In this document: positions 51,169 through 61,647 of the stretch, one piece after another | Numbering within the stretch: the first letter of the stretch is position 1 | How the letters are laid out: each line of letters starts with the position of its first letter | Assembly (NCBI RefSeq): GCF_020531905.1 | Contig: NZ_JAJAWG010000003.1 | Span: forward strand, 310,001 to 374,000 | Reading direction: 5' to 3' | DNA from: Deefgea salmonis | GTDB lineage: Bacteria; Pseudomonadota; Gammaproteobacteria; Burkholderiales; Chitinibacteraceae | DNA: 64,000 bases | Notes under the pieces: model-generated | What the model saw: only the letters and a program-made list of their open reading frames with translations | What the model was told of the DNA's origin: nothing | The model's database searches: none | Made by a program: the position numbers and the translations under genes

Positions 51169-51489
51169 TTATACCTGCATATTCATCACTTCTTGATAGG
51201 CAGTCACTAGCTTATTGCGTACTTGCACCATGGTTTGAAAACTCAAACTGGCCTTTTGCAATGAAACCATCACATCTTGTAAATTCGCGTCAGAATCGCC
51301 CGACTGAAAAGCCGCCTGCTGGGCTTGTGCGCCTTGCGATACTTGGTTCACTTGGTCGATGGATTGTTTTAGTAACTCGGCAAAATCAGGCGCTCCCGCT
51401 TCGGCTGCTTTTGCTACTGGCTGACCAGAGGCTAAAGCAGACATCGACCTTAACTCGCCGAGAACCTGATCTATTCCTTGCACGCTCAT
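51169..51489 (-). CDS. fliE: flagellar hook-basal body protein FliE
   Basis: FliE links the MS ring to the proximal rod. The 106-residue protein has the family end LQDVMVSLQKASLSFQTMVQ, VRNKLVTAYQEVMNMQV, and starts MSVQGIDQVLGELRSMSALA. AAGGA lies upstream. It is the first gene of the fliEFGHIJ unit and has a sigma-54-like promoter at 51,542. Confidence 0.96.
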   Translation of the reverse strand: MSVQGIDQVLGELRSMSALASGQPVAKAAEAGAPDFAELLKQSIDQVNQVSQGAQAQQAAFQSGDSDANLQDVMVSLQKASLSFQTMVQVRNKLVTAYQEVMNMQV

Positions 51490-51541
51490 AACTACCTATC
51501 CTTCTTGGCAAAATTGTAGGGGCGCAAGGCGATGGCGGCAA

Positions 51542-51556
51542 GCAAATACTGCGCCC
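51542..51556 (-). promoter_or_regulatory. sigma-54-type (-24/-12) promoter of fliE
   Basis: On the minus strand GGGCGCA, four bases, then TTGC matches TGGCACG-N4-TTGC with the key GG and GC in place. It lies between the flrC stop (51,564) and fliE (ATG 51,489), about 40 bp before that start, and the gene just upstream encodes the matching activator. Confidence 0.6.
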
Positions 51557-51563
51557 TGTCGCA

Positions 51564-52901
51564 TCAAACTGGTAAATTACCATCCTGTTCACGGTATTGC
51601 GCCAATTTATAGCGCAAAGTCCGCTCACTCATTCCCAATTTTTCTGCGGCAGCCTTTCTCACCCCTTGCGTTGACTTCAATGCTTCAAGAATTAAATTCT
51701 TTTCCATCTCTTTCATATTGCCCGAGGCCATGCTGGCATCGGCCTGCAGCACGACTGCTACATCAGCGGCAGAATTTGCCGCATCGTGTGGCAAATACAA
51801 ATGTTCAACGGCAATTTCATCCCCTGGGGCCAAAATTAAAGCCCGCTGAATCACATTGTCTAATTCGCGAATATTGCCCAACCAACGATGCGCTTTGAGT
51901 GCTTGTTCTGCTGCTGGCGTCAAATGAGGCAAACGGCGCTGATAGGCGACTGAATACGTAGAAAGCATAGATCGTGCCAAAGGAATGAGATCTTCCAAGC
52001 GCTCACGCAGCGCTGGAATTCGCAATGGAAAAACATTCAAACGATAAAATAAATCTTCACGAAAACGCCCAGCTTTAACCTCCAGACTGAGATCTCGATT
52101 GCTGGTGGCCAAGATGCGAATATTCAGGCTAATCGATTTCACACCACCGACGCGCTCCAGCTCACGTTCTTGTAACACGCGAAGGAGTTTGGCCTGCAAC
52201 GCCAATGGCATTTCGGTCACTTCATCCAGCAATAAAGTACCACCTTGCGCCTGCTCAAACTTACCGATGTGATGACTTGCCGCACCGGTGAACGCCCCTT
52301 TTTCATGACCAAATAAAGTCGACTCAAGTAGCTGTTCAGGGATCGCCGCACAGTTAATTGCAATAAATGGTTTATTGGCCCGAGGACTATGCCGATGAAT
52401 GTAGCGCGCCATGACTTCTTTGCCCACGCCCGACTCCCCAGTCAACATGATTGAGGCATCGGCCAGGGCGGCCCGCCTTGCAATCGCCATTAATTGGCGC
52501 ATCGCGGGCGCCTCTGCCAACACCTCATCCCCCTCCATATCGGGTAGCCGATATTTTTCTACTTGCGCCAACAACAAATCCGGCTCAAAGGGTTTGGGTA
52601 AGTAATGACACGCGCCGGCATGCAGCGCAGAGACTGCGCGATCAATGACGCCATACGCCGTCATCAGCATCACGGGCAACCACGGGTATTGGGTTTTGAT
52701 TTCTTTCAGCAGGGTATCGCCATCCATCGGTTGCATCTGCACGTCGGAAATGACCATACCGACCCGATGTATTTTTAGTATTTCTAAAGCCGCCATACCA
52801 TCCTCAGCGGCCAATGCTAAATAACCTCCTAATTCAAGCGTATCGAGTAATGCCTCACGTAAGGCATCGTCATCTTCCACAATTAAAACCGGTAAAGCCA
52901 T
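51564..52901 (-). CDS. flrC: sigma-54-dependent response regulator, FlrC-type
   Basis: The 445-residue regulator has a receiver domain with phospho-acceptor Asp53 (MVISDVQMQPMDG), an AAA+ domain with GESGVGKEVMARYIH (Walker A), GHEKGAFTGA (the GAFTGA sigma-54 contact), GGTLLLDEVTEM (Walker B), and a Fis-type helix-turn-helix (GVRKAAAEKLGMSERTLRYK). FlrC-type proteins activate class III flagellar genes. The start is 11 bp after cheB. No partner FlrB kinase is adjacent, so its donor is elsewhere. Confidence 0.92.
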   Translation of the reverse strand: MALPVLIVEDDDALREALLDTLELGGYLALAAEDGMAALEILKIHRVGMVISDVQMQPMDGDTLLKEIKTQYPWLPVMLMTAYGVIDRAVSALHAGACHYLPKPFEPDLLLAQVEKYRLPDMEGDEVLAEAPAMRQLMAIARRAALADASIMLTGESGVGKEVMARYIHRHSPRANKPFIAINCAAIPEQLLESTLFGHEKGAFTGAASHHIGKFEQAQGGTLLLDEVTEMPLALQAKLLRVLQERELERVGGVKSISLNIRILATSNRDLSLEVKAGRFREDLFYRLNVFPLRIPALRERLEDLIPLARSMLSTYSVAYQRRLPHLTPAAEQALKAHRWLGNIRELDNVIQRALILAPGDEIAVEHLYLPHDAANSAADVAVVLQADASMASGNMKEMEKNLILEALKSTQGVRKAAAEKLGMSERTLRYKLAQYREQDGNLPV

Positions 52902-52912
52902 GTCCTTCCTTT

Positions 52913-53995
52913 TTAAATCCTAAGCGCCTTGCCACCATTGCTCGCCAACCATGCCAAGACTTTTTGCGCCATTTCTTTCAAACTAACAATTTCATTCACG
53001 CCGCCCACGGCAATCGCTTCTTTGGGCATGCCAAAAACCACACAACTGGCCTCATCTTGCGCAAAATTATGCGCGCCCGCTTCTCGCATTTCTAACATAC
53101 CCACCGCACCATCTTTACCCATTCCGGTCAAAATAACGCCAATTGAGTTACGACCAGCAACATTCGCGGCAGATCTAAATAACACGTCAACTGAAGGCCG
53201 GTGCCGATTCACTGGCGGCGCTTGCGACAACTCACACACATAGTTTGCGCCCGAAATACCCAGCAAAAGATGCGAGTGTCCCGGTGCAATATAAGCATGT
53301 CCAGGCAAAATACGTTCGCCATGCTCCGCTTCTTTTACCGTAATTCGGCATAAAGTATCTAAACGATTGGCAAACGACTTGGTAAACATCTCGGGCATAT
53401 GCTGCGCAATCAAAATACCCGGCGCATCCGGTGGCATCGGCACTAAAAACTCTTTTAGTGCTTCTGTGCCGCCGGTTGAAGCACCCACAATAATCAATTT
53501 TTCGGACTTCATCAGTGGTCTTACCGTCTTAGACAATACCGCATCCGCAGTGTAGTTCGCGGCAATATGCGGCTGCGATAGTGTGCTTACTCTCGCCTTG
53601 GCTGCCATGCGAATTTTCTCTCTAATTTCTTCTGCATAATCTTGAATGCCTTGCGCAATATTTAATTTTGGCTTGGCGATAATATCGATTGCGCCCAATT
53701 CAAGCGCGCGCAATGCCACTTCGGAGCCTTTTTCTGTCAACGAAGAGATCATCAATACCGGTGTTGGTTTTAAGCGCATTAAACGCGCCAAAAAATCTAA
53801 ACCATCCATTTTCGGCATTTCGACGTCCAGTGTAATAACATCTGGATTGAGTTCCCTAATTTTTTCTCGCGCAATCAGTGGATCAGGAGCCGCAGCAACA
53901 CATTCCATATCTGGCGCAGTATCAATCACCTCTTTCAATAAGCTGCGCATTAATGCTGAATCATCAACGACAATCACTCGGATTTTTTGCCCCAT
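52913..53995 (-). CDS. cheB: chemotaxis methylesterase CheB
   Basis: CheB removes methyl groups from receptor glutamates and deamidates glutamines. In 360 residues the receiver domain has Asp57 ([13 protein letters not shown]), and the catalytic domain shows [15 protein letters not shown] (nucleophile Ser), [18 protein letters not shown] (His) and [10 protein letters not shown] (Asp). The gap to cheD is 89 bp. With cheR and cheD it forms the adaptation module. Confidence 0.97.
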   Translation of the reverse strand: MGQKIRVIVVDDSALMRSLLKEVIDTAPDMECVAAAPDPLIAREKIRELNPDVITLDVEMPKMDGLDFLARLMRLKPTPVLMISSLTEKGSEVALRALELGAIDIIAKPKLNIAQGIQDYAEEIREKIRMAAKARVSTLSQPHIAANYTADAVLSKTVRPLMKSEKLIIVGASTGGTEALKEFLVPMPPDAPGILIAQHMPEMFTKSFANRLDTLCRITVKEAEHGERILPGHAYIAPGHSHLLLGISGANYVCELSQAPPVNRHRPSVDVLFRSAANVAGRNSIGVILTGMGKDGAVGMLEMREAGAHNFAQDEASCVVFGMPKEAIAVGGVNEIVSLKEMAQKVLAWLASNGGKALRI

Positions 53996-54084
53996 TACAG
54001 CCTCCCTACCGCATTGAGTTCAGCGCAACTGCTGTGCCGTAGCCCTTCTGCCGGACAACAATACAAAAATGGTTGATTCATTTT

Positions 54085-54699
54085 TTAAGTAAACAACTCA
54101 ATATCACCACCTTCATCAATATGTGTCAAACGCGCGCCATAGCTTTTTTCTCGTTCAACAATCGTATTATTGTGAACTTCTTTTAATTTTCGAATCAAAA
54201 CACGCCCTGTTTGCGCAAAAAAATAAACTTTCCGTGGATAGATATCTAACAAATCTTCTGCAACAATTGGAATACGCTCTAAAGATAAAAAACTTTTTAC
54301 AAACTCTGAATTTTTTAGGCCTACATTAGAAACAGTAAAGCCACGTAGTACATTACCACCACCAAATACTTTTGCCTCTAAACGCGTTTTTTTTGCACCC
54401 TGCTTAAGTAATTGATTAATTAATACTTCCATCGCATATGTGCCATAACGAGTGGACAAACCATTCACCGTTGCCATTGATTCAGCTGATTCTGGCAGCA
54501 TAAAATGATTCATTCCGCCAATCCCCGTCACGGGATCACGAATGCATGCCGCAACGCAAGAACCTAGCACGGTGACCAATAACATGTCTCGGCCGGTGAC
54601 ATAATATTCACCGGGTAAAATCTTGGCAGCTTCAATATCAAAATTTTTATCAAAATACAGTGTGGGCGCTAATACCTCTTCATAAAGATGAGTTGACAT
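54085..54699 (-). CDS. cheD: chemoreceptor glutamine deamidase CheD
   Basis: CheD converts receptor glutamines to glutamates. The 204-residue protein shows LLVTVLGSCVAACIRDPVTG (catalytic Cys), GGMNHFMLPE (His) and AKVFGGGNVLRGF. I choose ATG 54,699: GGGGA lies eight bases before it and it overlaps the cheR stop by one base (TAATG); the longer ATG 54,714 lies inside cheR. Confidence 0.96.
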   Translation of the reverse strand: MSTHLYEEVLAPTLYFDKNFDIEAAKILPGEYYVTGRDMLLVTVLGSCVAACIRDPVTGIGGMNHFMLPESAESMATVNGLSTRYGTYAMEVLINQLLKQGAKKTRLEAKVFGGGNVLRGFTVSNVGLKNSEFVKSFLSLERIPIVAEDLLDIYPRKVYFFAQTGRVLIRKLKEVHNNTIVEREKSYGARLTHIDEGGDIELFT

Positions 54700-55565
54700 T
54701 AGCGATGTCCCCATTGTGAAATCGCATGCTCAGTTAAGCGATACGTTGTTTTTCCACAAGACGCATAATAATCCGATAAAAATTGTAAATTTTCAGAATG
54801 GCCAACATAAAGATGCCCTTCCGGTTTTAATAAATGCCCCATTTTTTCTAAAATCACTTTCTGGGTTGGTCGATCAAAATAAATCATGACATTTCGACAA
54901 AAAATAGCATCAAATCGACCTTGCAAAGGCCATTCATCATTTAATAAATTAATCTGCTGAAACTCAAGCAACTCCCGTAATATTGTTTTTGCACGGACCT
55001 TGCCAGCATCACTGCCTTTTCCTTTTAAAAAAAAGGCTCGCTTTCGCTCCATGGATAATTTTTCTAATTTATCTAAGGTATAAATCCCCGTTGCTCCTGT
55101 CGCTAAAACTTGTGTATCTAAATCAGAAGCGACGATTTCAACATTGGGATGATTATTTTGATACGCCTCAATCGCAGTCATTGCCAAAGAATACGGCTCT
55201 TCCCCTGTCGATGCTGCGGAACACCAAATACGAAAAGGCTTAGCGCTGCTTTTTTTCATTTGCTGCGCCAACATATCAAAGTGATAAGACTCTCGAAAAA
55301 ACGAGGTTAAATTCGTGGTCAATGAATTCGTAAATTGCTGCCATTCTTCTGAATTGGCATCTTTTTCAAGTTGCGTTAAATATTGTGTAAATGACGTCAT
55401 ATTCAATGCACGCAAACGCCGTGCCAAACGGCTATACACCATTTGCTGCTTGCTATCATTGAGTCGAATACCGGCGCGCTGATAAATTAACTGCACCACT
55501 TTATTGAAATCAGCTGTCGAATAAGTAAATTCATGTGGATCACTAAGCGGCGAGTTCGAAACCAT
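54699..55565 (-). CDS. cheR: chemotaxis methyltransferase CheR
   Basis: CheR methylates receptor glutamates with SAM. The 288-residue protein has the helical N-domain (FNKVVQLIYQRAGIRLNDSK), TSFFRESYHFDML, IWCSAASTGEEPYSLAM (SAM motif I), VASDLDTQVLATG, IFCRNVMIYFD and LLKPEGHLYVGHSENL. An ATG at 55,565 with AGG eight bases before is preferred to 55,595. The next gene upstream is an MCP with a CheR-tether-like tail. Confidence 0.96.
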   Translation of the reverse strand: MVSNSPLSDPHEFTYSTADFNKVVQLIYQRAGIRLNDSKQQMVYSRLARRLRALNMTSFTQYLTQLEKDANSEEWQQFTNSLTTNLTSFFRESYHFDMLAQQMKKSSAKPFRIWCSAASTGEEPYSLAMTAIEAYQNNHPNVEIVASDLDTQVLATGATGIYTLDKLEKLSMERKRAFFLKGKGSDAGKVRAKTILRELLEFQQINLLNDEWPLQGRFDAIFCRNVMIYFDRPTQKVILEKMGHLLKPEGHLYVGHSENLQFLSDYYASCGKTTYRLTEHAISQWGHR

Positions 55566-55754
55566 AGTTAAACCTACGTATATGATCAAAGCCATTGAGA
55601 ATCAAAGCCTAGAAGCAAATACCATCAAAATACTCTAGGCAAAATGGACAATAGAGAGAAGAAAGAATCATTCTGAAGCGTTGCGGAACATCATCAAGCC
55701 GATTGAATAGAACGAGACAACCAGCGATAAACTGTGAGCGCCTGATATCGACGT

Positions 55755-55785
55755 CAAGCCAAAGAAGTGAGTCCTCTTTGGCTTG
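55755..55785. other. 11-bp hairpin downstream of the MCP gene
   Basis: CAAGCCAAAGA/TCTTTGGCTTG lies 20 bases after the MCP stop. It has no T-tract. It may lower read-through into cheR or protect the mRNA end. Confidence 0.5.
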
Positions 55786-55804
55786 CACAGTTATCTTAAT
55801 TTAA

Positions 55805-58579
55805 TTAAAACTCCTCCCAATGACCATCATCCCCTCCCAATTGAGACGGCACAGAACGCGGTGCTGCCTTACTAGCCGGTTTCACCATGGATGACGTCGG
55901 AGCAGAGTGAACGACTTTAGTTGATCGAACGGCGGCAGGACGATGCGTCGCTTGCTCTGCACCTAGCTTAAAAATAGCCACGGTTTGAGTTAAGTTACTC
56001 GCCTGCTCTTCAAGGCTTTCCGCCGCTGCTGCAGCCTCTTCGACTAAGGCGGCATTTTGCTGCGTATTTTCATCCATATGCGTAATCGCTTGGTTGACCT
56101 GCTCAATCCCTGCGCTTTGCTCGCTAGAGGCCGCCGAAATTTCGCTCATGATATCGGTCACTCGACGTACTGCGCCGACCACATCCTGCATTGTATGTCC
56201 TGCTTGATCCACCAATTTAGAACCTGCCTCTACCTTAAGCACCGAATCACCAATCAAGGTTTTGATTTCTTTGGCAGCCCCTGCTGATCGTTGAGCCAGA
56301 TTACGTACTTCGGATGCAACCACCGCAAAACCTCGCCCTTGCTCGCCGGCTCTCGCGGCTTCAACCGCAGCATTGAGCGCCAAAATATTGGTTTGGAAGG
56401 CAATACCATCAATCACCGAAATAATGTCGACAATTTTTTTCGCCGAATCATTAATATCGGCCATAGTTGATACCACCTGACCAACCACATCGCCGCCTTT
56501 CACCGCAATATCCGAGGCACCGATGGCCAATTGATTAGCTTGACGGGCATTTTCTGCATTCTGTTTGACGGTACTGGTAAGCTCTTCCATGCTTGAAGCG
56601 GTTTCTTCCAAGCTTGCTGCTTGCTGCTCAGTTCGGCTCGATAAATTACTATTGCCCGCAGCAATTTCTTGCGATGCCACATTAATGGTGGAGGCCGCTT
56701 CTTTGATATTGGCGACAATTTCTGCCAAACGCTCGCTGGTAGTATTACAGTCCTCTTTCAATTGCCCTAATAAACCACGATATTCAGCGGTGATTTTTTG
56801 CGTTAAATCGCCCTGCGCTAAAGCGCCTAAAACACGCGCCACATCAGTTAAACCGGCTTCATTGGACTCAACTAACTGATTCATCCCTTCGGCCAATTTC
56901 AGCATAAAGCCTTCTTTGCCGGCAGGATCAACCCGTCGTGTGAAATCACCATTGACTGCGGCATCGACCAAATTACCCACCTCGACCTCAACAGCCACCT
57001 CTTGCGTTCGATCAATCCACTCAACGACCGAACCGAGTCGAGTAATGCCATCTTTAGCAAAGACAGGGCTGGCCACCAATTTAAATGTTTTACCAGCAAC
57101 TGTAATTTGCGAAACATAAGTACTGGTTAAATTGGCTAATAAGCTGGATTGGTGACTTGGATTTTTATGGAATGTATCAATATTGGTGCCAATTAATTTA
57201 GAAACATCGAACGATGGTAGGACTTTGCGCAAATCATTTTGCACCCCCGACAACATCGAAATGACTGATTTATTCATATATACAATCACCCGATTCACAT
57301 CGGCGAGCATCACATTGGCTGAAGTACCCTCAAGCGCACCTAAAATTCGCGCACTTTCATTGGATAGCTGCTGTTCACGCAATTCAGCAGCAAGCGCGTC
57401 GGTGCGATCTAGCCACTCAACAACATAACCTTCCCGGCCACCTTTCTCATTCACTACCGGATTCACAATCAAAGAAAACGTACGACCACCGACGACAATA
57501 CTGGTTCGATGCTCACCGGCCAAACGATCCAGCATCCCACGTTGATGCGCCGGGTTTTTATGGAAACCATCGATATTAGCGCCAATGATGTGACGAGCAT
57601 TAAACTGAGGTAAGTCTTTTTTAATATCCGATTCTGCATTTTGTAATAACCGCTCAACGGCCCGATTGCAGTAAATAATATTGCGATCAGCATCAGCAAT
57701 CATCACGCTCGTAGAGACAGAATCCAATGCTGTTTTGATTCGAGCATTTTCAATTGTTGCAACTTCTGCGGTGCGTAACTTCAGTTGTAACTGTTGCAAT
57801 TTAGCCATCAAACTCGATGTATCATGACTAGCAACTAAAACGTCTGAATTTAAATCACCACTTGCGATTTTATCGACTAATTGTTGGACAGTTTCTAAAT
57901 CTCCACCAAGCTGTTTTTTTATTTTACGTAGCAGTAGAAATCCGACACCCAAAACCAAAACCACCCCAAAAATAACAGAAATTAGAACCAATAATTTTGT
58001 CGATTCAGATGTTGAACTAAGAATAGAGGCATCATTCAATACTGTTTTTTGCTGAATATTTATAAAAGATAATATTTCATCGCGATATACATTAAAAGTT
58101 TCCCTGAGCTCGCCCATCACAAAAAGCCGAGAACCCGCTGCATCCCCGGTATCAAATAGCGTTTTAAACTTTATTTGAGCAGCCTGAAAATTAGCTCGCT
58201 TTTCACGGACTTTATCTAAATATTTAATCGCTTCTTGATCATTATTTATTTTTGCATTTTCTTCTGATTCAGAAAATATTTTATCAATAATAGTTTTAGA
58301 TTTTAATACATTCTCCCACTCTACATCAGCTTTAAGTTTATCTTCTGCTGTTGCCGCCCCAATAATTTGCATGTTTCGTAAAGATCTAGTAACGCCGTTA
58401 ACCTCATTCATTAATTCCTGACCATGAATCAAATGAGGGAGATACTGATTTTTTAATGAATCAGTCTGATCAATTGTTTTAACACTTGCACTATAGGTAA
58501 TACATGCCAAAGCAATAAAAACTAAAACAATGACCGATAAGCCCAATACCATGCATTTACGTAAAGTCATATTATTCAT
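55805..58579 (-). CDS. methyl-accepting chemotaxis protein with tandem PAS domains
   Basis: The 924-residue receptor has a first membrane helix ([20 protein letters not shown]), a 4-helix-bundle periplasmic sensor, a second helix ([22 protein letters not shown]), two closely similar cytoplasmic PAS domains (each with ADxNRxIxYxN, IGxNIDxFHKNPxHQ and a WxDRT end), a HAMP-like segment and the signalling tip ([30 protein letters not shown] with [11 protein letters not shown]). It ends in HWEEF, which fits the xWxxF pentapeptide bound by CheR and CheB. AAGGAG six bases before ATG 58,579 fixes the start. The doubled PAS suggests redox or ligand sensing inside the cell. Confidence 0.93.
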   Translation of the reverse strand: MNNMTLRKCMVLGLSVIVLVFIALACITYSASVKTIDQTDSLKNQYLPHLIHGQELMNEVNGVTRSLRNMQIIGAATAEDKLKADVEWENVLKSKTIIDKIFSESEENAKINNDQEAIKYLDKVREKRANFQAAQIKFKTLFDTGDAAGSRLFVMGELRETFNVYRDEILSFINIQQKTVLNDASILSSTSESTKLLVLISVIFGVVLVLGVGFLLLRKIKKQLGGDLETVQQLVDKIASGDLNSDVLVASHDTSSLMAKLQQLQLKLRTAEVATIENARIKTALDSVSTSVMIADADRNIIYCNRAVERLLQNAESDIKKDLPQFNARHIIGANIDGFHKNPAHQRGMLDRLAGEHRTSIVVGGRTFSLIVNPVVNEKGGREGYVVEWLDRTDALAAELREQQLSNESARILGALEGTSANVMLADVNRVIVYMNKSVISMLSGVQNDLRKVLPSFDVSKLIGTNIDTFHKNPSHQSSLLANLTSTYVSQITVAGKTFKLVASPVFAKDGITRLGSVVEWIDRTQEVAVEVEVGNLVDAAVNGDFTRRVDPAGKEGFMLKLAEGMNQLVESNEAGLTDVARVLGALAQGDLTQKITAEYRGLLGQLKEDCNTTSERLAEIVANIKEAASTINVASQEIAAGNSNLSSRTEQQAASLEETASSMEELTSTVKQNAENARQANQLAIGASDIAVKGGDVVGQVVSTMADINDSAKKIVDIISVIDGIAFQTNILALNAAVEAARAGEQGRGFAVVASEVRNLAQRSAGAAKEIKTLIGDSVLKVEAGSKLVDQAGHTMQDVVGAVRRVTDIMSEISAASSEQSAGIEQVNQAITHMDENTQQNAALVEEAAAAAESLEEQASNLTQTVAIFKLGAEQATHRPAAVRSTKVVHSAPTSSMVKPASKAAPRSVPSQLGGDDGHWEEF

Positions 58580-58589
58580 TGGAATCTCC

Positions 58590-59069
58590 TTATGCTGCAA
58601 TAGCTTCAACAAGCGCCATATCAGCACTCGTCATGAGTTTTTCAATATCAACTAAAATAATCATTCTATTTTCTACAGTACCTAAACCTAATATATAGGC
58701 AGTATCGAGTGCTGATCCAAACTCAGGTGCGCTACGCAATTGATCGCTAGCTAATGTCATCACATCAGAAACACCATCAACGACAATACCCATGGTTCTT
58801 TGTGAAACATTAATAATAATAACGACGGTAAATTGATCGTAAACTACATTACCAAGACCAAACTTGATTCTAAGATCAACAATAGGAACAATATTTCCAC
58901 GAAGATTAATAACACCTTTAATAAATACTGGCGAATTTGCAATACTAGTTACCGCATCATAGCCACGAATTTCCTGCACTTTTAATATATCAATGCCATA
59001 TTCCTCTTTGCCTAAGGCAAAAACTAATAGCTCACGATTGACCTCATCATCTGACATCATTGGATCCAT
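58590..59069 (-). CDS. cheW: chemotaxis coupling protein CheW
   Basis: CheW links receptors to CheA. The 159-residue protein has [40 protein letters not shown] and [27 protein letters not shown] lies five bases before ATG 59,069 (an adjacent ATG at 59,072 is too close to it). It is 10 bp after cheA and before the MCP. Confidence 0.96.
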   Translation of the reverse strand: MDPMMSDDEVNRELLVFALGKEEYGIDILKVQEIRGYDAVTSIANSPVFIKGVINLRGNIVPIVDLRIKFGLGNVVYDQFTVVIIINVSQRTMGIVVDGVSDVMTLASDQLRSAPEFGSALDTAYILGLGTVENRMIILVDIEKLMTSADMALVEAIAA

Positions 59070-59079
59070 CATTTCCTCC

Positions 59080-61221
59080 TTATGCAGCCATCTGCGTTAA
59101 ATAGGGTGTTGTAATTTGTTGCGCCATTTGTACTAAAATCGCGATATCTAAAATAAATGCAACATGTCCATCACCCATAATAGTTGCACCAGCAACCCCG
59201 GCAACTCGCCGATAGTTTGTTTCTAAATTCTTAACCACCACCTGATGCTGACCCAATAAATCATCAACAAATAAGGCAATCTTTTGCCCTTCCGCTTCTA
59301 AAATAATCGCAATACCATCTTCAAATGATTTCACTTCAGTTGGTAAATTAAAAACTTCATATAATGCAACAAGAGGCAAATACTCACCACGTACATTAAT
59401 GACGCTGCCACGACCGGCCATACTTTTAATATCAACCATTCTTGGCTGCAAAGATTCAACAATAAACGTTAAAGGGATAATATATAGCTCGGAAGAAACC
59501 GAGATCGACATGCCATCTAAAATAGCTAACGTTAATGGCAGACGTACGCTCATTGTTGAGCCAACCCCCGTCATAGATTGAATTTCAATTCGCCCGCCCA
59601 TGGATTGAATATTTTTTCGTACCACATCCATGCCTACACCACGCCCCGAAACATCGGTAACTTGTTCCGCGGTAGAAAACCCAGCTTCAAAAATCAGCAT
59701 CCACACTTCAGAATCAGGCATATTGTCATTGACATTAAATCCACGTTCTCTAGCTTTGGATAAAATCCGCTCTCGATTAAGTCCAGCACCATCGTCACTG
59801 ACTTCAATCACAATATTGCCGCCTTGATGAAATGCTTTCAGCGTCAAATTGCCTTGCGCAGGTTTGCCTTTCGCTAAACGGATTTCTGGTGTTTCTAAAC
59901 CATGATCTAGGCTATTTCTAACTAAATGTGTCATTGGATCAGATAGTTTTTCAATAAATCCTTTGTCTAATTCCGTATTTTCACCAATCATACGTAATTC
60001 AACTTGTTTATTAAGTTTACTGGCTAAATCTCGAACTAAGCGTGGGTAACGATTAAATACAAATGAAATCGGCATCATGCGAATCGACATAACGGATTCT
60101 TGTAATTCCCGTGTATTGCGCTCGAGTTGTGCAACGCCGGAAAGTAATTTTTCATGTACTACGGGATCAAGCAATAAAGCATTTTGTGCCAGCATCGATT
60201 GAGTAATGACCAATTCACCGACCAAATTTAACAGTTGATCTACTTTTTCAACACTTACGCGAATTGAGGAGTCTGATTTATCATTTACGTTTGATTTTTC
60301 AGCAACCTTATCCATTACAGTTCGATCACTACTGCGACGATTTAACTGTTCAGGAATGACCGGCGTTTCTATTTGGATTGGCTCGCTAGATACAATCGCT
60401 GCAACGGCAGTAAAAAAGCCAAATCCATCGCCATCCTCTATGAGAACAGCGGACTCTGGCGTGGTGACTGAAGTAAAGAATCCATAACCTTCATTTGAAG
60501 CCGGCTCGCTGGCGAGCGCGTCTTCAAAAAAACCGTAGGCACCTTCTTGGCTATTATTTAAATCTTTAGGTTTTACAATGGCTTTATTAACTTTATCCTG
60601 CTCATTTTGTATATAAATACGATCCGGTGAAATTAAAAAAGCAATGGACTCCAGTATATTTTCAGCAGATTGTTCTGTCGCAACCTTCAAGCGCCATGGA
60701 TGCGCATTATCACCATGCTCAATATGAGAGACCTCACCATACCGAGCTAGACCAGCAATTAAATTGCTCATATCAAAAACGTCACCAGCCGCAATTTCAA
60801 TAGACAGCCCATCTGATACCCTCGATGGATAGTCCTCGTTTGAAAAACTAGCTAATTCGTCTGTTATTTGTTGAATGGCGATCTCATCGGCTTCGCCCTG
60901 TCCTCGATGCGCGCCAAGCATATCCTGCAAGACATCTCCGGCACGCAAAAAAACATCCACCATCGCCGGCCGTAGCTGAGTTTCTTGTTTACGAATCCGG
61001 TCTAATAAGTTTTCAAGAATATGAGTGACTTCGGTTAAGTCGTTAAATCCAAAAGTAGCGGCACCGCCTTTAATCGAATGCGCCGCACGAAAAATGGCAT
61101 TTAAGGCTTCAGGATCTGGATTTTCAACATCAAGCTTCAATAACAAAGCTTCAAGACTGGCTAAATGCTCTGCCGCCTCATCAAAAAAAACCGCAATAAA
61201 CTGGCTCATATCGATGGTCAT
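59080..61221 (-). CDS. cheA: chemotaxis histidine kinase CheA
   Basis: CheA autophosphorylates on receptor command and passes phosphate to CheY and CheB. The 713-residue protein has a Hpt domain with His48 ([16 protein letters not shown]), a linker with three short AYGFF/GYGFF/GFGFF motifs (about residues 228, 245 and 266), a dimerisation domain ([20 protein letters not shown]), an ATPase domain with [24 protein letters not shown] and [13 protein letters not shown], and a CheW-like C-terminus. The P2 region is much reduced. It lies 24 bp after cheY. Confidence 0.96.
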   Translation of the reverse strand: MTIDMSQFIAVFFDEAAEHLASLEALLLKLDVENPDPEALNAIFRAAHSIKGGAATFGFNDLTEVTHILENLLDRIRKQETQLRPAMVDVFLRAGDVLQDMLGAHRGQGEADEIAIQQITDELASFSNEDYPSRVSDGLSIEIAAGDVFDMSNLIAGLARYGEVSHIEHGDNAHPWRLKVATEQSAENILESIAFLISPDRIYIQNEQDKVNKAIVKPKDLNNSQEGAYGFFEDALASEPASNEGYGFFTSVTTPESAVLIEDGDGFGFFTAVAAIVSSEPIQIETPVIPEQLNRRSSDRTVMDKVAEKSNVNDKSDSSIRVSVEKVDQLLNLVGELVITQSMLAQNALLLDPVVHEKLLSGVAQLERNTRELQESVMSIRMMPISFVFNRYPRLVRDLASKLNKQVELRMIGENTELDKGFIEKLSDPMTHLVRNSLDHGLETPEIRLAKGKPAQGNLTLKAFHQGGNIVIEVSDDGAGLNRERILSKARERGFNVNDNMPDSEVWMLIFEAGFSTAEQVTDVSGRGVGMDVVRKNIQSMGGRIEIQSMTGVGSTMSVRLPLTLAILDGMSISVSSELYIIPLTFIVESLQPRMVDIKSMAGRGSVINVRGEYLPLVALYEVFNLPTEVKSFEDGIAIILEAEGQKIALFVDDLLGQHQVVVKNLETNYRRVAGVAGATIMGDGHVAFILDIAILVQMAQQITTPYLTQMAA

Positions 61222-61245
61222 TGCTTACTCCTGAGTGCCGGTGAA

Positions 61246-61611
61246 CTAACCAATGACTTTACGAACCACTTCAAGTAATTTTTGCGGGTCAAATGGTTTA
61301 ACTAGCCAACCTGTTGCACCAACAGCACGCCCACTTTGTTTCATTGTGTCGCTCGATTCCGTCGTTAACATAAGAATCGGCGTTGTTTTATACTGGGGCA
61401 AAGCACGAACAGTACGGATCAAAGTCAGGCCATCCATGCCCGGCATGTTTTGATCCGTTAAAATAAGATCGACTTGCTGGTTTTTTGCTTGTGCGACACC
61501 GGCATTGCCATCTGCAGCTTCAACTACTTCATAGCCAGCACTTTTTAAAGTAAAGGCGACCATTTGCCGTATCGACGTTGAATCATCCACAGTCAAAACT
61601 TTTTTAGCCAT
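61246..61611 (-). CDS. cheY: chemotaxis response regulator CheY
   Basis: CheY-P binds the motor switch to reverse rotation. The single receiver domain of 121 residues has Asp12/13 region (TVDDSTSIRQ), phospho-acceptor Asp53 (LILTDQNMPGMDG), Thr (MLTTES) and Lys105 (GWLVKPFDPQKL). It is the start of the cheY-cheA-cheW core. Confidence 0.96.
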   Translation of the reverse strand: MAKKVLTVDDSTSIRQMVAFTLKSAGYEVVEAADGNAGVAQAKNQQVDLILTDQNMPGMDGLTLIRTVRALPQYKTTPILMLTTESSDTMKQSGRAVGATGWLVKPFDPQKLLEVVRKVIG

Positions 61612-61647
61612 CTTGTTTTCCCTTAACTTTTAAAGAATGCAGAGCGA

